A DNA stretch of 64,000 nucleotides, from assembly GCA_030710605.1 (NCBI GenBank), contig CP092868.1, positions 33,432,685-33,496,684 of the forward strand, written 5' to 3'. The stretch comes from Cordylochernes scorpioides. Taxonomy: Eukaryota; Arthropoda; Arachnida; Pseudoscorpiones; Chernetidae. The position numbers and the translations under genes are program-made. Positions 55,722 to 64,000 of this stretch are shown here, piece after piece. Position 1 is the stretch's first letter. Every line of letters begins with the position of its first letter. The notes beneath the pieces were generated by a model that worked only from the letters and a program-made list of their open reading frames with translations, made no database searches and was not told where the DNA came from.

Positions 55722-57019
55722 AAACAAAGGGCTACATTGATTGTTATATTAGTTTTCATTTAAACAAAGGGCTACCTTGATTTTTGTTAGCTTTCCAATA
55801 AACAAAGGGCTACACTGATTGTGTATGTGTTGTGTTATGTTATTTTTTATTCAAACAAAGGTATACAATGATTGTTATGTTAGTTTTTAATATTAAACAA
55901 AGGGCTACACTGATTGTTATTTTAGTTTTCATTTAAACAAAGGGCTACACTGATTGTTATGTTAAATTTTAGTATTAAACAAAGGGCTACAATGATTGTT
56001 ATGTTAATATTTAGTATTAAACCACGGGCTACAATGATTGTTATGTTAATTTTTAGTATTAAACAAAGGTCTACACTGATTGTTATGTTAATATTTAGTA
56101 TTAAACAAAGGGCTACAATGATTGTTATGTTAGTTTTTAATATTAAACAAAGGGCTACAGCGATTGTTATGTTAATTTTTAATATTAAACAAAGAGCTAT
56201 ATACACTGATTATGTTATGTTAGTTTTCATCTAAACAAAGGGCTACATTGATTGTTATGTTAGTTTTAATTTACACAGAGGGCTACAGTGATTGTTATGT
56301 TAGTCTTTATTTAAACAAAGGGCTACAGTGATTGTTATGTCATTTTTCATTTAAACAAAGGGCTACATTGATTGTTATGTTAGTTTTCATTTAAACAAAC
56401 GGCTTCAGTGATTGTTATGTTAGTTTCATTTAAACAAAGGGCTACATTGATTTTTATGTTAGCCTTCATCTAAACAAAGGGCTACATTGATTGTTATGTT
56501 GGTTTTCATTTAAACAAAGGGCTACATTGATTGTTATGTTAGTTTTCATCTAAACAAAGGGCTACATTGATTTTTATGTTAGTTTTCATTTAAACAAAGG
56601 GCTACATTAATTGTTATGTTAGTTTTCATTTAAACAAAAAGCTACCTTGATTGTTATGTTAGTTTTAATTTAAACAAAGGGCTACACTCATTGTTATGTT
56701 AGCTTTCATTTAAACAAAGGGCCACCTTGATTTTTATGTTAGTTTTCATTTAAACAAAGGGCTACATTGATTGTTATGTTAGTTTTCATTTAAACAAAGG
56801 GCTACCTTGATTTTTATGTTAGTTTTCATTTAAACAAAGGGCTACATTAATTGTTATGTTAGTTTTCATTTAAACAAAAAGCTACCTTGATTGTTATGTT
56901 AGTTTTAATTTAAACAAAGGGCTACACTCATTGTTATGTTAGCTTTCATAAAAAAGGGCTACAATGATTGTTATGTTAGTTTTCATTTAAACAAAGGGCT
57001 ACATTGATTTTTATGTCAA
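55722..57019 (+). repeat. 40-bp minisatellite, about 32 copies
   Basis: The unit is aaacaaagggctacattgat plus tgttatgttagttttcattt. A sub-type with aatatttagtatt or ttttaatatt replaces the end at 55950-56190. At 56600-56950 a block of about 240 bp is duplicated. Frames across it on both strands are by-products. Confidence 0.92.
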
Positions 57020-57165
57020 TTTCAATCTCTCTCTATGGTAGAATAATTTATAATAAATTCATATATACAACAAATATTGAACATAACAAAATATTTTAAA
57101 ACTTAATTCTGTTGACGGTATGTGGCGCTGAGTTTGTTGTTGACACACGTTAAATATGTTATAAC
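57020..57165. other. Spacer next to ribozyme-like site
   Basis: Nothing recognised. Confidence 0.3.
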
Positions 57166-57206
57166 ACCTTGATAAAGGTTGGCGTTTAGCCAGCTGAAAT
57201 ATTGGT
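57166..57206 (+). ncRNA. Hammerhead-like motif, U3/A8 variant, single copy
   Basis: ACC (57166-57168), core TTGATAA (57169-57175), helix II aggttggc with gccagct, loop gttta, GAAA (57196-57199), TATT with palindromic ATAT, and GGT (57204-57206). Stem I ACC/GGT differs from GCC/GGC at 29.9 kb by a matched change, and after a 3x3 loop ttat pairs with ataa. Only C3 (U) and G8 (A) depart from the consensus core. It is followed by the ttttgatccaatatatgcct arm of the foldback family. Confidence 0.5.
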
Positions 57207-57334
57207 AGAATAAATGATATTTTGATCCAATATATGCCTTTTTAATTAAATATTTATATATTATTATTATTAATAAACATATTATTATTATATATTATAT
57301 TTTATATTATATAAATATATTATTATTATACAAA

Positions 57335-57398
57335 TAGGACACGATATCCCAGCTTGGAATACTTGCGCCTAAAAACATTTTAGCAACTTATATACAAT
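57335..57398 (-). mobile_element. LINE 3' end (minus), host of the 57399 insertion
   Basis: gacacgatatcccagcttgg, aatacttgcgcctaaaaaca and tatacaatcc match 31999-32075 and 59690-59760. Its continuation resumes after the insertion (58269 on). Confidence 0.5.
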
Positions 57399-57458
57399 CC
57401 TGGGGGTTCCGTGAGCCCCCAATCAACGAAGTCGGGACCCCCCGCTCAGGACATTGAA

Positions 57459-58148
57459 ATGCCCGCCATCGAGGAGTCCTCCGCTTCCTCTACATCATCG
57501 AGCAGGACATCCATGAGAGATGACCTCGTGGCGTTCATCCGAAGAAGCCCCACCGTGTCCTTTACTGGGACGGACGCTCTTGGTCTTGGGCGCGAGGAGG
57601 TCTTGGACCTCCTCTCCTCGAGGACCAAGGCCCAAAGAAAACGCTGGCTCCTGACACCTCCGCAGACCGATGCCCTTGCCGGTCTGATTAAACAAATACT
57701 TGGCCTGAAGCCCGCAGGCAATACCAATGTATACAAAATCTTACACCAGGTCAAATCCGAATTGAAAAAAGGACCGGCGGCAGTGCCTCCAACACCCCCA
57801 CTGCCTGCGCCTTGGCCTGCCGAGCCAGCACCACCCGCTCCCCAAGAGAGGGAGTCGACGCCGGCCATGGCCACACGTTGCGATGAATTGCAACTTTTAA
57901 CCATACAATTGATGAAGGAACTCAACCTCTGGCCACAACTGGACTCTTTATACCCTGACCTCGTGGAAGCGGTGCTATACCCTGAGGATAGGAAGGGCTT
58001 CCTCAGGAGACTTTCGCCGGGGAACAAGAAAGCTATCATCCAAGTCCTGGACAAGCTTTCCGAGCACACTCGGGACTTACACTCCCTTACTCTCAGGGAC
58101 CTATCTGAGCTTAGGGCCGCCTTGCCGTCCGACCTCCTGTTGAAATAA
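57459..58148 (+). CDS. Unknown protein of about 229 aa in a retroposon
   Basis: The frame is open from the insertion's 5' edge (57402) to TAA at 58146-58148. The first ATG is 57459; upstream codons lack ATG, so either the copy is 5'-truncated or translation starts at 57459. Features seen from that Met: a Ser-rich start (SSASSTSSSRTS), a helical domain of about 80 residues (RDDLVAFIRRSPTVSFTG…LKQILGLKP-like…KSELKKG), a Pro/Ala-rich linker (VPPTPPLPAPWPAEPAPPAP) and a helical, leucine-rich C-terminus. No membrane segment, zinc motif or enzyme signature is visible. Not recognised. There are no premature stops, which fits a young copy. A long opposite-strand frame is a shadow. Confidence 0.6.
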   Translation: MPAIEESSASSTSSSRTSMRDDLVAFIRRSPTVSFTGTDALGLGREEVLDLLSSRTKAQRKRWLLTPPQTDALAGLIKQILGLKPAGNTNVYKILHQVKSELKKGPAAVPPTPPLPAPWPAEPAPPAPQERESTPAMATRCDELQLLTIQLMKELNLWPQLDSLYPDLVEAVLYPEDRKGFLRRLSPGNKKAIIQVLDKLSEHTRDLHSLTLRDLSELRAALPSDLLLK

Positions 58149-58210
58149 TTGTAAAATAATTGTAAATATTTAAGCTTTCTCTCCGGAGTGTACTAATTGA
58201 CTGTGCAGTC

Positions 58211-58216
58211 AATAAA
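58211..58216 (+). promoter_or_regulatory. Polyadenylation signal AATAAA
   Basis: Lies 21-26 bases before the A run that begins at about 58237, the normal distance for mRNA 3' processing. Confidence 0.8.
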
Positions 58217-58254
58217 ATCTGTTTAATTGGTTACATAAAAAAAAAAAAAAAAAA

Positions 58255-58695
58255 AACTTATATACAATTCATTATTTTTATATACAATTCAATAAACCAG
58301 ACTAAAAACAAAACTAAAACTGAAAAGTTGGTTTTATCAAACAGAAAAGAAAGTCTGAAATGAATTTACAAAAATTATTGAATTTTACATAGGTGTCTAT
58401 TAAATTCACATAGTAAGAATTATATAATTTCTTTCTCCTTCTTCTCTCAATCCTTTTTTCTTTTTGTAACTCTCAGGAGAATCTGTATGTCTAAAGGTAT
58501 TTTTAAGAGTATTGATAAAGTAAGAATCAGGGAGGGTTATGTATATAAGGAGAGGTTATAACATAGAGAGATTGTAAACACCTTAACTTGATAACACCGT
58601 ATATTCTTGGATGCAGAGGGTTTACAGCCTTAATGACCCGCTGGGGAAATCATTCTTGTATCATAATAAATGCTGTTGTTGGTACTTGAGCTTAT
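58255..58695 (+). other. Spacer with a retroposon-like 3' end
   Basis: 58480-58690 contains aactctcaggagaatctgta and ends cataataaatgctgttgttg, an AATAAA plus (TTG) tail. Likely another short retroposon end; no target duplication found. Confidence 0.4.
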
Positions 58696-58932
58696 CTACG
58701 ATTTACATTCTGCTGGTAAACTCTTGGTTATCTTGAAGATAAGAGTATATTCCGTGTCAAGAGGCATGCATTCAAATATATAATGTTCTAATTCATTTTC
58801 GGTTCTACTTTTGTATAGTTGGCAATACAAGTCTTCTGTCTTTTGATATTTTATATGGTCTTCTCGATATAAAACAAATAGAATTATCAATTGCGCAATG
58901 AGGCGTTTAGTCGACGATAAGAGTATATTCAT
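58696..58932 (-). pseudogene. LINE ORF2 C-terminal remnant
   Basis: The minus-strand frame of 78 codons contains QLIILFVLYREDHI and CQLYKSRTENELEHYIFEC, which fits the C...H....C end of LINE ORF2 with the second Cys replaced by Tyr. It is short and isolated, so it is a decayed fragment. Confidence 0.45.
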
Positions 58933-59666
58933 GTTGGAATATCTGTTGGAATATTACACAGAGTAACAATGACTATATATGAGAGCTCATGTTTGAAAAG
59001 GAACTTGTATATAATAATTGTTGTTTTTGTTGTTTTCACGTAAAATATAAATACAAAGATTTGTTTTGTATAATTGCTATTAATAATAAATAATATGTAA
59101 AGTTAAATAAGTTACGGATTTATCCTTCTTACGTACTTTAATTACATAATAATATCTCTCGACAGTTCTTAGCCCCATCTAGATGCTCTTCCTTCACTAT
59201 TGAAACAATCCTGTAGGTAGTAAATCATTGTATAAATGCTAAACTGACGACTATTTAGATCAACTTTAACTTTTAATTTAAAACAGATTTTTATTACGTG
59301 TTATATTTATAAAATCATCATTTAGTTGCCTAGCTTGCTTGCTGGATATTCTCTAGCTGTAGATAGTTTGGTTGGTTTGTTGATATTTGTCGATTAGTCG
59401 TACTAACGTCATCAATAAATACTTTCATATCTTAATATATTCCAATACTTGATTCATCAGCTACACTATGTTTTTGAAAATTAAGCAATCCATATATTCA
59501 ATTATTTAAAAAAGCTTATTTTGGATCATATATCTTTTATTTTCCAATATTTCGTATGGAAACTCGCCAAATTTATTCGGAGAACAAAATTGTTTTGAGA
59601 TGCTAGCGTATCAATTCACGAGTATCAACAACTGCTGTAAAATTTAAAATATTTCAATATAATCTT
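58933..59666. other. Unassigned region
   Basis: 59490-59600 holds a decayed foldback-family segment (caatatttcgtatggaaact). Otherwise AT-rich without genes. Confidence 0.4.
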
Positions 59667-59760
59667 TAACTTTATTAACATCCTATAACGCGATATCCCA
59701 AATTCAAGGATATTTGAGTCAATACATTTATAACATCATATCAAATTGGCTATATACAAG
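59667..59760 (-). mobile_element. LINE 3' end (minus)
   Basis: On the minus strand: ttgtatatagccaatttgat, atgtattgactcaaatatcc, ttgaatttgggatatcgcgt, then tataggatgttaataaagtt. Same family as 31983-32090. Confidence 0.6.
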
Positions 59761-60104
59761 GAGAATTTTAGATTACGGTTGGATTGTATAAGGTAACAAA
59801 ACTACTTCTTCAATATATTTATCCCTTTTTTATGATATTGTTGAGATTTCTAGTCTTCAGCCTCTTTTTCGAACAAAAAAAAAAATCTAAAATAAAGATA
59901 ACATACCACCCATAAGAGCTCCATCTATTATTTCTTTTTGTGGTGAATCTGTATAAAACCGCTGGTCTTAATAAAGCTGTGTGTGTGATTGCATACCACC
60001 TGGAAATGGAAACTTGTTTTTTTAGCTCATTTTCCTTTTTCCGTTTTTATATTTGGTTTTTAAAAGAATCTTAAAAATTGAAAGCTCAATAACATATATT
60101 CATA
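59761..60104 (+). other. Spacer with a retroposon tail at 59945-59988
   Basis: gtataaaaccgctggtctta then ataaagctgtgtgtgtg repeats the hairpin-plus-AATAAAG ending. The remainder is unassigned. Confidence 0.45.
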
Positions 60105-60480
60105 ATAAAGATACATATTTGCAGAAGTATTATTGTTATAAAAGAGCTCTTGCATTATTAAAACTCAATATTTATAATGTAAGGGAGATAGGATATAGTT
60201 CAAGAAGAATGCTAATACGATTTGATTAAAAATTAAATAAAATAATTATTAAAAAAGGGCTTGAATTTGATAATAATTATTAAAGAAAATTAAATATGGA
60301 ATATTTTAATGTATATATACATTAATGGAGACAAAACTTAAGAAAGTGGAAAGTCTTAGATAAAAGCTCATCAACGAGTTTTACAACGTTAAATAGAGAG
60401 AGGCAATAGAAAGTAGACGCTATGTAAATTTTCCATGAAATATATGTAAATAGAGGTCTAATGTAAAATGTACATAGGGA
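60105..60480 (+). repeat. Duplicated segment, copy 1
   Basis: Matches 61475-61795 over about 350 bp: cattattaaaactcaatatt, agggagataggatatagttc, gagacaaaacttaagaaagt, ctatgtaaattttcc. It begins with a coding-like stretch ending REIGYSSRRMLIRFD and a stop at the same place as copy 2. Confidence 0.75.
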
Positions 60481-60642
60481 GTCTGCCTTTTATTATATCC
60501 TTTTAACGTAGTAGAGAAAGTTGAAAAGCTTTTTACCCTCGAAAGTTTTTCTATATATAAATTTCAATCTTTTCATTGAATGTGATTGGGTTTTACCTTT
60601 TTTAAAATTCTTATCATTTGCAGACTCCTTGGTAATTTCATG

Positions 60643-60685
60643 TATCAGACTATATGTCTTAATAAAGACTTTTGTGTGTGTATGT
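60643..60685 (+). mobile_element. Retroposon 3' tail
   Basis: tatcagactatatgtcttaa then taaagacttttgtgtgtg, same hairpin-AATAAA-GT layout as other tails here. Confidence 0.45.
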
Positions 60686-61233
60686 TTTCCTTGAAAGATT
60701 TTCGCTTATTTTAATAAAAAAGAAATTCATTTCTAGCACACATGAGTGGTATTATTGTAATATAATTTTTCCTATAGTAATTCATCATTATATAAAATTG
60801 AAAAAGAAAAGAGTTATTTTTGGATTATAAAATGATAATTGTTACTTTGTGCGAAATATTAAAATTGAAAAAAAATAATATGGTCAATTTCGACAAATGA
60901 ACACATAGTCAAATTGTAGTTTTTCTTAAATATGAAAAAAGAGAAAGCGATTTTTCTATTAAAAACTTTCGCAGTCAGAACTTTGATAATATGACTATAG
61001 ATAAAAATTCACACAAAGTACCAAGTTCAAATCTAAATAAACTTTATTTCGATTTATCTTTGTTACCTTTCTGATTTTTTAAAGACAAACATCTTTTTAA
61101 CGTAAAACAATCTACAGAGACACAAATCTAGATTCTTTAAAATTTCTTATAGAAAAAACTGACTATTTTAAACAAATTTTTTAAAACCCGGTCAAACAAA
61201 CTTAGTAAACTTCTAAACTTGAAAGAATTATAG
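60686..61233. other. Coding-like but broken sequence
   Basis: In the frame of the following ORF, short segments such as HKVPSSNLNKLYFDLSLLPF appear between stops. This may be an older part of the same gene or element, now decayed. Otherwise nothing is recognised. Confidence 0.3.
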
Positions 61234-61581
61234 ACAGAACATGGGACATTATTTTTTAGAGAAAAAAAAGATAGAAAAGTAAAAGAATCGTCTCAAGAGA
61301 CATCCAGAAAATTCTTTCAACAATTCGAAGTGAATGACAGTCTAAAGCCCGAAATATTTCTAGAAATTTCAGTGAATTGTCTACCAACACCATTCCTTTC
61401 TTTATGTTTTAACACCTTTAAATCAGACAATATTCTTATAGAAAAAAATGGAGGCTATCTCTCTCTCTATAAATATAAATATTGTTATAAACAGAGCTCT
61501 CTTGCATTATTAAAACTTAATTTTTATAATATAAGGGAGATAGGATATAGTTCAAGAAGAATGATAATACGTTTTGATTAA
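61234..61581 (+). CDS. Possible coding remnant, ~115 codons, unknown
   Basis: After TAG at 61231-61233 the frame stays open to TAA/TGA at 61579-61581. It reads …KESSQETSRKFFQQFEVNDS…, …ISVNCLPTPFLSLCFNTFKS… and ends LKLNFYNIREIGYSSRRMIIRFD. No ATG lies early in the frame, so it is an exon or a truncated ORF. The last 28 codons are conserved with the copy at 60105-60235, where changes are mainly conservative and the stop is in the same place. That suggests past protein coding. No family recognised. The preceding frame is broken by stops, so it may be a pseudogene. Confidence 0.35.
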   Translation, partial: TEHGTLFFREKKDRKVKESSQETSRKFFQQFEVNDSLKPEIFLEISVNCLPTPFLSLCFNTFKSDNILIEKNGGYLSLYKYKYCYKQSSLALLKLNFYNIREIGYSSRRMIIRFD

Positions 61582-61795
61582 TAATTAAATAAAATAATTA
61601 TTTAAAAAAGGATTAAATTTGAGAATAATTATTAAAGAAGATTAAATATGAAATATTTTAATAAGATATGGAGACAAAACTTAAGAAAGTGGAAAGTCTT
61701 TGATAAAAGCTCATCAACTAGTTTTACAACGCTAAATAGAGACAATAGAAGGTAGACGCTATGTAAATTTTCCATAAAAGATATGTAAATAGATA
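61475..61795 (+). repeat. Duplicated segment, copy 2
   Basis: Partner of 60105-60480; differences are scattered substitutions and small A/T indels. Confidence 0.75.
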
Positions 61796-61813
61796 TATTT
61801 ATCAATTATTATA

Positions 61814-62092
61814 CACCAATACCTCGCTTTGCGTCGTTTCGTTTTGCGTTTTTTTCGAAGTTGCGTCGCTGCTTAATTTTTACTGATTTTCACTGTGCGT
61901 CGTTAGATTTTCGAAGTTGCGTTGTTTTGGATTCGAGTCTTTAATTTTTTTTTTTTTTTTGAATTTTTTTTTCCTAAAATATGGCAACAGCTTTGTTTTT
62001 GATTGCGCCTTCACATATTTTCACTTTGCGTCGTTTCAATTTGCGTCTTGTTTTTTTGGAAAGTAACCCCGACGCAAAGCGAGGTATGGGTG
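61814..62092. mobile_element. Pogo/Tigger-like MITE, 279 bp
   Basis: Ends cacc(a)atacctcgctttgc and its complement gcaaagcgaggtatgggtg, with TA at 61812-61813 and 62093-62094. The interior repeats ttgcgtcg and gaagttgcg words. Its 'acctcg' ends resemble those of 3810-4059, a known trait of pogo-type MITEs. No transposase. Confidence 0.82.
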
Positions 62093-62099
62093 TATATAT

Positions 62100-62360
62100 T
62101 TTTAATTCTATATATTCATATATTTATCATTATATAATCTTATCTATTCATATTTAGTATTTAACCTTATATAATCTTATATGGACATTGAAATAGAGTA
62201 GTTTCAATCTCAATCTCTCTCTCTGTTAATTTATCTATTTATATCTATATATTCATATATTTATCATTATATAATCTTATTTATTTATATTTATTCTGTA
62301 TTTAACCTTATATAATCTTATATGTACATTGAAATTAAGAAGTTTCAATCTCTCTCTGGA
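62100..62360 (+). repeat. ~125-bp AT-rich tandem repeat
   Basis: atatattcatatatttatca, ttatataatcttat and aaccttatataatcttatat, then acattgaaat...gtttcaatctc with CT runs. Two units here, and a diverged third at 62520-62690 beyond an inserted repeat A copy. Confidence 0.7.
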
Positions 62361-62371
62361 TTATTCTATAT

Positions 62372-62520
62372 TATGGCAAAGTATTTATATATTAAATTAC
62401 TCTGTGTAAACTTCCCTCATTGCTTCTCTTATATTTTATCAATTTTAGTTGGTGCTTGAGTCTTAAATAAATAGCCATGTCATCCTGAAGTTTGTTTTTC
62501 CTAATTTTTTACGTTACAAT
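62372..62520 (-). repeat. Dispersed repeat A, copy 3 (minus)
   Basis: On the minus strand aaaaaattaggaaaaacaaa, ttcaggatgaca, gagaagcaatgagggaagtt and tacacagagtaat match 44070-44275. Confidence 0.5.
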
Positions 62521-62862
62521 ATATTTATTTTATATTTAACCATATATAATCTTATATGAAACGATGTAACAAAGTAATTCCAATCTCAATCTTTCTATCT
62601 TTTTCTTATTTATATTTTTTATTCTATATATTTATTTTGTATTAACCTTATATAACTTTATATGAACATCTCTCTCTCTCTCTTGAACTCTTGCAGTCTA
62701 TCGGTGGCGGAGAAACCCGCGTTGGGCGCCACCAATGACGACGTGTATATATCTTTATATATTATATATATTTATTAATTATTTTTATCTATTTATTTAT
62801 ATATTTATAATAATATAAACTTATTTATTCATATTTGTATTTGACTTTATATAATATTATAT
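62521..62862. other. AT-rich spacer
   Basis: Contains a third diverged unit of the 125-bp repeat and a short GC-richer stretch (tcggtggcggagaaacccgc) at 62700-62735. No gene. Confidence 0.4.
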
Positions 62863-63112
62863 AGAACGACATTTGAAAATTATCCCGCATATGTTTCTTT
62901 TGAATGAAAAACCGAAATTTATTTTAAGGAGAAATAACGATTATTTCTAACCTTAGGGATGAGGTATGAAATGATGATTTGTGAAGAAATGATAAACGGA
63001 AAAATAAAGTATCCAGGGATGGGAATCGAACCCACAGTGTTCCGCTTACCGGGCAGATGCCATGTCCACTAGGCTACCCTCGACATATTTTTTCCGTTTG
63101 TAAATATTATAT
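62863..63112 (+). mobile_element. tRNA-carrying foldback element, one-armed copy
   Basis: Left arm gaacgacatttgaaaattat...taaggagaaataacgattat, then gataaacggaaaaataaa, tRNA-like domain, attttttccgtttgtaaata. It lacks the long right arm, like 50905-51165. Confidence 0.75.
63012..63083 (-). tRNA. tRNA-like sequence, complete cloverleaf, Thr(GGU)-like
   Basis: On the minus strand the 72 nt divide exactly as a tRNA: acceptor 7 (tcgaggg with ccctgga, 6 of 7 paired), TA, D stem gcc/ggc, A26, anticodon stem tctgc/gcgga (5 of 5, one GU), loop ccggtaa, variable acact, T stem gtggg/cccat (5 of 5), T loop ttcgatt. The A box (tagcctagtgg) and B box (ggttcgattcc) are intact. The anticodon would be GGU, but position 33 is C where tRNAs have U, so decoding is doubtful. 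There is no CCA. Best viewed as a tRNA-derived domain of a repeat with a possible Pol III promoter. Confidence 0.6.
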
Positions 63113-63120
63113 AAAGTAAT

Positions 63121-63500
63121 TTATAATACAATATAATGCGGCCCATAAGTGTAGAACGACATTTGAAAATTTTCCCGCATGTGTTTCTTTTGAACGAAAA
63201 ACCGAAATTTATTTTAAGGATAAATAACGATTATTTCTTTTATTAGGAATGAAGTATGAAAGGATGAATTGTGAAGAGTAATGATAAACGGAAAAAAAAT
63301 TACAGGGATGAGAATCGAACCCACAGTGTTCCGCTTACCGGGCAGATGCCATGTCCACTAGGCTACCTCATCCCTAAGGATAGAAATAATCGTTATTTCT
63401 TCTTAAAATAAATTACGATTTTTCGTTCAAAAGAAACATTTGCGGTAAAATTTTAAAATTTCGTTCTACAATCATAAGCCGCATTATATTGTTTTATAAA
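63121..63500. mobile_element. Complete foldback element with a tRNA-like centre, ~380 bp
   Basis: Ends ttataatacaatataatgcg and its complement at 63479-63500 (one mismatch). Arms of roughly 110-160 bp include gtagaacg, ttcttttgaacgaaaaa, aaataacgattatttct and the mirrored sequence. In the centre lies the tRNA-like domain. No coding. Confidence 0.82.
63301..63370 (-). tRNA. tRNA-like sequence inside the complete foldback
   Basis: Same A and B boxes, D arm, anticodon arm (loop ccggtaa) and T arm as 63012-63083. One T-stem pair is a GU, and the acceptor stem is poorly paired. Confidence 0.55.
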
Positions 63501-63925
63501 TTTAAAAAATATGTTGTTGTCCTATTTATTCCTTTTTCATGATTCATACCCTCCAAAACCAAGAGTCATAATAGGGTTTGTTTAATTAGAAACACGTATG
63601 TAAATATTTGTCCAAGACTTCATTTATTTTTCAACAACAGCGTGTGATGTGTAGCTGCTGAAAGAAATATCTCAGACACAATCCTCTTAGAAAACTCTTG
63701 TAACCAAATTAAAGAAACCGAAATATTTTCTTAGTTTATATTTATATTGCTTATTAATATGAATCGGTTTTACTCTTCATTGGAAAATGGGTGCCGTTGC
63801 CACGTTAGTCACCTTGGAAACGAACCAGAATTTGGTGGGGAAATTCTTATATATATCATATTCTAATGCCCAGTAATGGCCGCAGCCTTGCAGAAAATTG
63901 ACATGGACCTAGAGCAGCAACTTTA
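63501..63925. other. Unassigned spacer
   Basis: 63780-63910 is less AT-rich (ggtgccgttgccacgttagt; atggccgcagccttgcagaa) with no clear domain. It leads directly into a 92-bp unit, so it could be the body of the retroposon from which the satellite came. Confidence 0.35.
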
Positions 63926-64000
63926 CACACCCAAGATAGAGGATATTGCTGCTGCTGTGATAGAGATGCATGGAGACATCTGAGGCTCTTCATTGGACAC
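63926..64000 (+). repeat. 92-bp satellite unit, array 3, cut by window end
   Basis: acacacccaagatagaggat, attgctgctgctgtgataga, gatgcatggagacatctgag, gctcttcattggacac matches the plus-orientation array at 13.4 kb. The window ends inside the unit. Confidence 0.85.

Larger units (their letters stand above)
57399..58254 (+). mobile_element. Recent polyadenylated retroposon, ~856 bp
   Basis: Flanked by a perfect 14-bp duplication aacttatatacaat (57385-57398 and 58255-58268). It is far more GC-rich than its surroundings, has an open frame, a 3' UTR of about 90 bp with AATAAA at 58211, and a run of about 18-20 A. The first bases form a small hairpin (gggggttccgtgagccccc). The features are those of an mRNA copied by LINE machinery: a processed retrocopy of a host gene, or a non-autonomous element that carries one ORF. 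Confidence 0.85.

Noticed and set aside
55922-56234. Opposing frames of 91 and 94 codons
   Set aside because: By-products of the 40-bp minisatellite sub-type.
57446-58069. 207-codon minus-strand frame opposite the retroposon ORF
   Set aside because: The sequence is GC-rich with few stops on either strand. The plus frame has the AATAAA and A tail downstream in the right direction, so the minus frame is a shadow.

Overview
The window reads as a stretch of AT-rich, intergenic or heterochromatin-like DNA from an animal, most likely an invertebrate. It holds a copia-type LTR retrotransposon, non-LTR retroposon 3' ends, non-autonomous Helitrons, TA-flanked MITEs, hammerhead ribozymes of the Penelope-like or retrozyme kind, and about a dozen minisatellite arrays. 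There are no bacterial operons, Shine-Dalgarno sites or dense gene packing. I cannot name the species; a mollusc or other lophotrochozoan is a guess only. I found no convincing multi-exon host gene.

Layout. 1-7.2 kb: MITEs and a Helitron, including a MITE split by a retroposon with a 13-bp target duplication. 7.2-11.3 kb: a 26-bp array, a 92-bp satellite (minus orientation), a 'tatccgaa' array and a large palindrome of about 1.05 kb. 11.3-20.2 kb: a second, larger 92-bp array (plus orientation) set cleanly into an older repeat, then a 124-bp satellite. 20.5-21.8 kb: an inverted repeat with an almost complete type I hammerhead ribozyme, tandem MITE ends and a retroposon tail. 22-29.2 kb: an 86-bp array, a 58-copy 35-bp array, a GC-rich island and pyrimidine-rich and ~140-bp repeats. 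29.7-33.2 kb: hammerhead-like foldbacks, retroposon tails and a second Helitron. 34.06-38.27 kb: a copia element with apparently identical LTRs and a perfect target duplication, but a broken gag-pol. 38.5-50 kb: AT-rich DNA with several diverged tandem repeats. 50.7-54 kb: a dense patch with a tRNA-like foldback, hammerheads, two LINE C-termini and palindromes sharing a 55-bp module. 54.9-57 kb: 28-bp and 40-bp arrays and a 31-base C run. 57.4-58.25 kb: a GC-rich, intact-looking polyadenylated retroposon with a ~229-codon ORF. 58.4-64 kb: LINE remains, a duplication with a conserved coding tail, a third MITE family, two tRNA-like foldback elements and the start of a third 92-bp array.

How it fits together. 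Nearly everything here is mobile or derived from mobile DNA. LINE-type machinery would explain the polyA and (CAA)n tails, the target duplications and the 245-codon insert. The ribozyme-bearing foldbacks are best explained by Penelope-like or retrozyme elements. The strongest candidates for something new are (1) a set of at least four hammerhead cores with palindromic stem III, plus a sub-family with a paired U3/A8 change, (2) tRNA-like domains held inside foldback elements, (3) the recent retroposon carrying an unidentified ORF, and (4) a 92-bp satellite that looks like repeated retroposon 3' ends.
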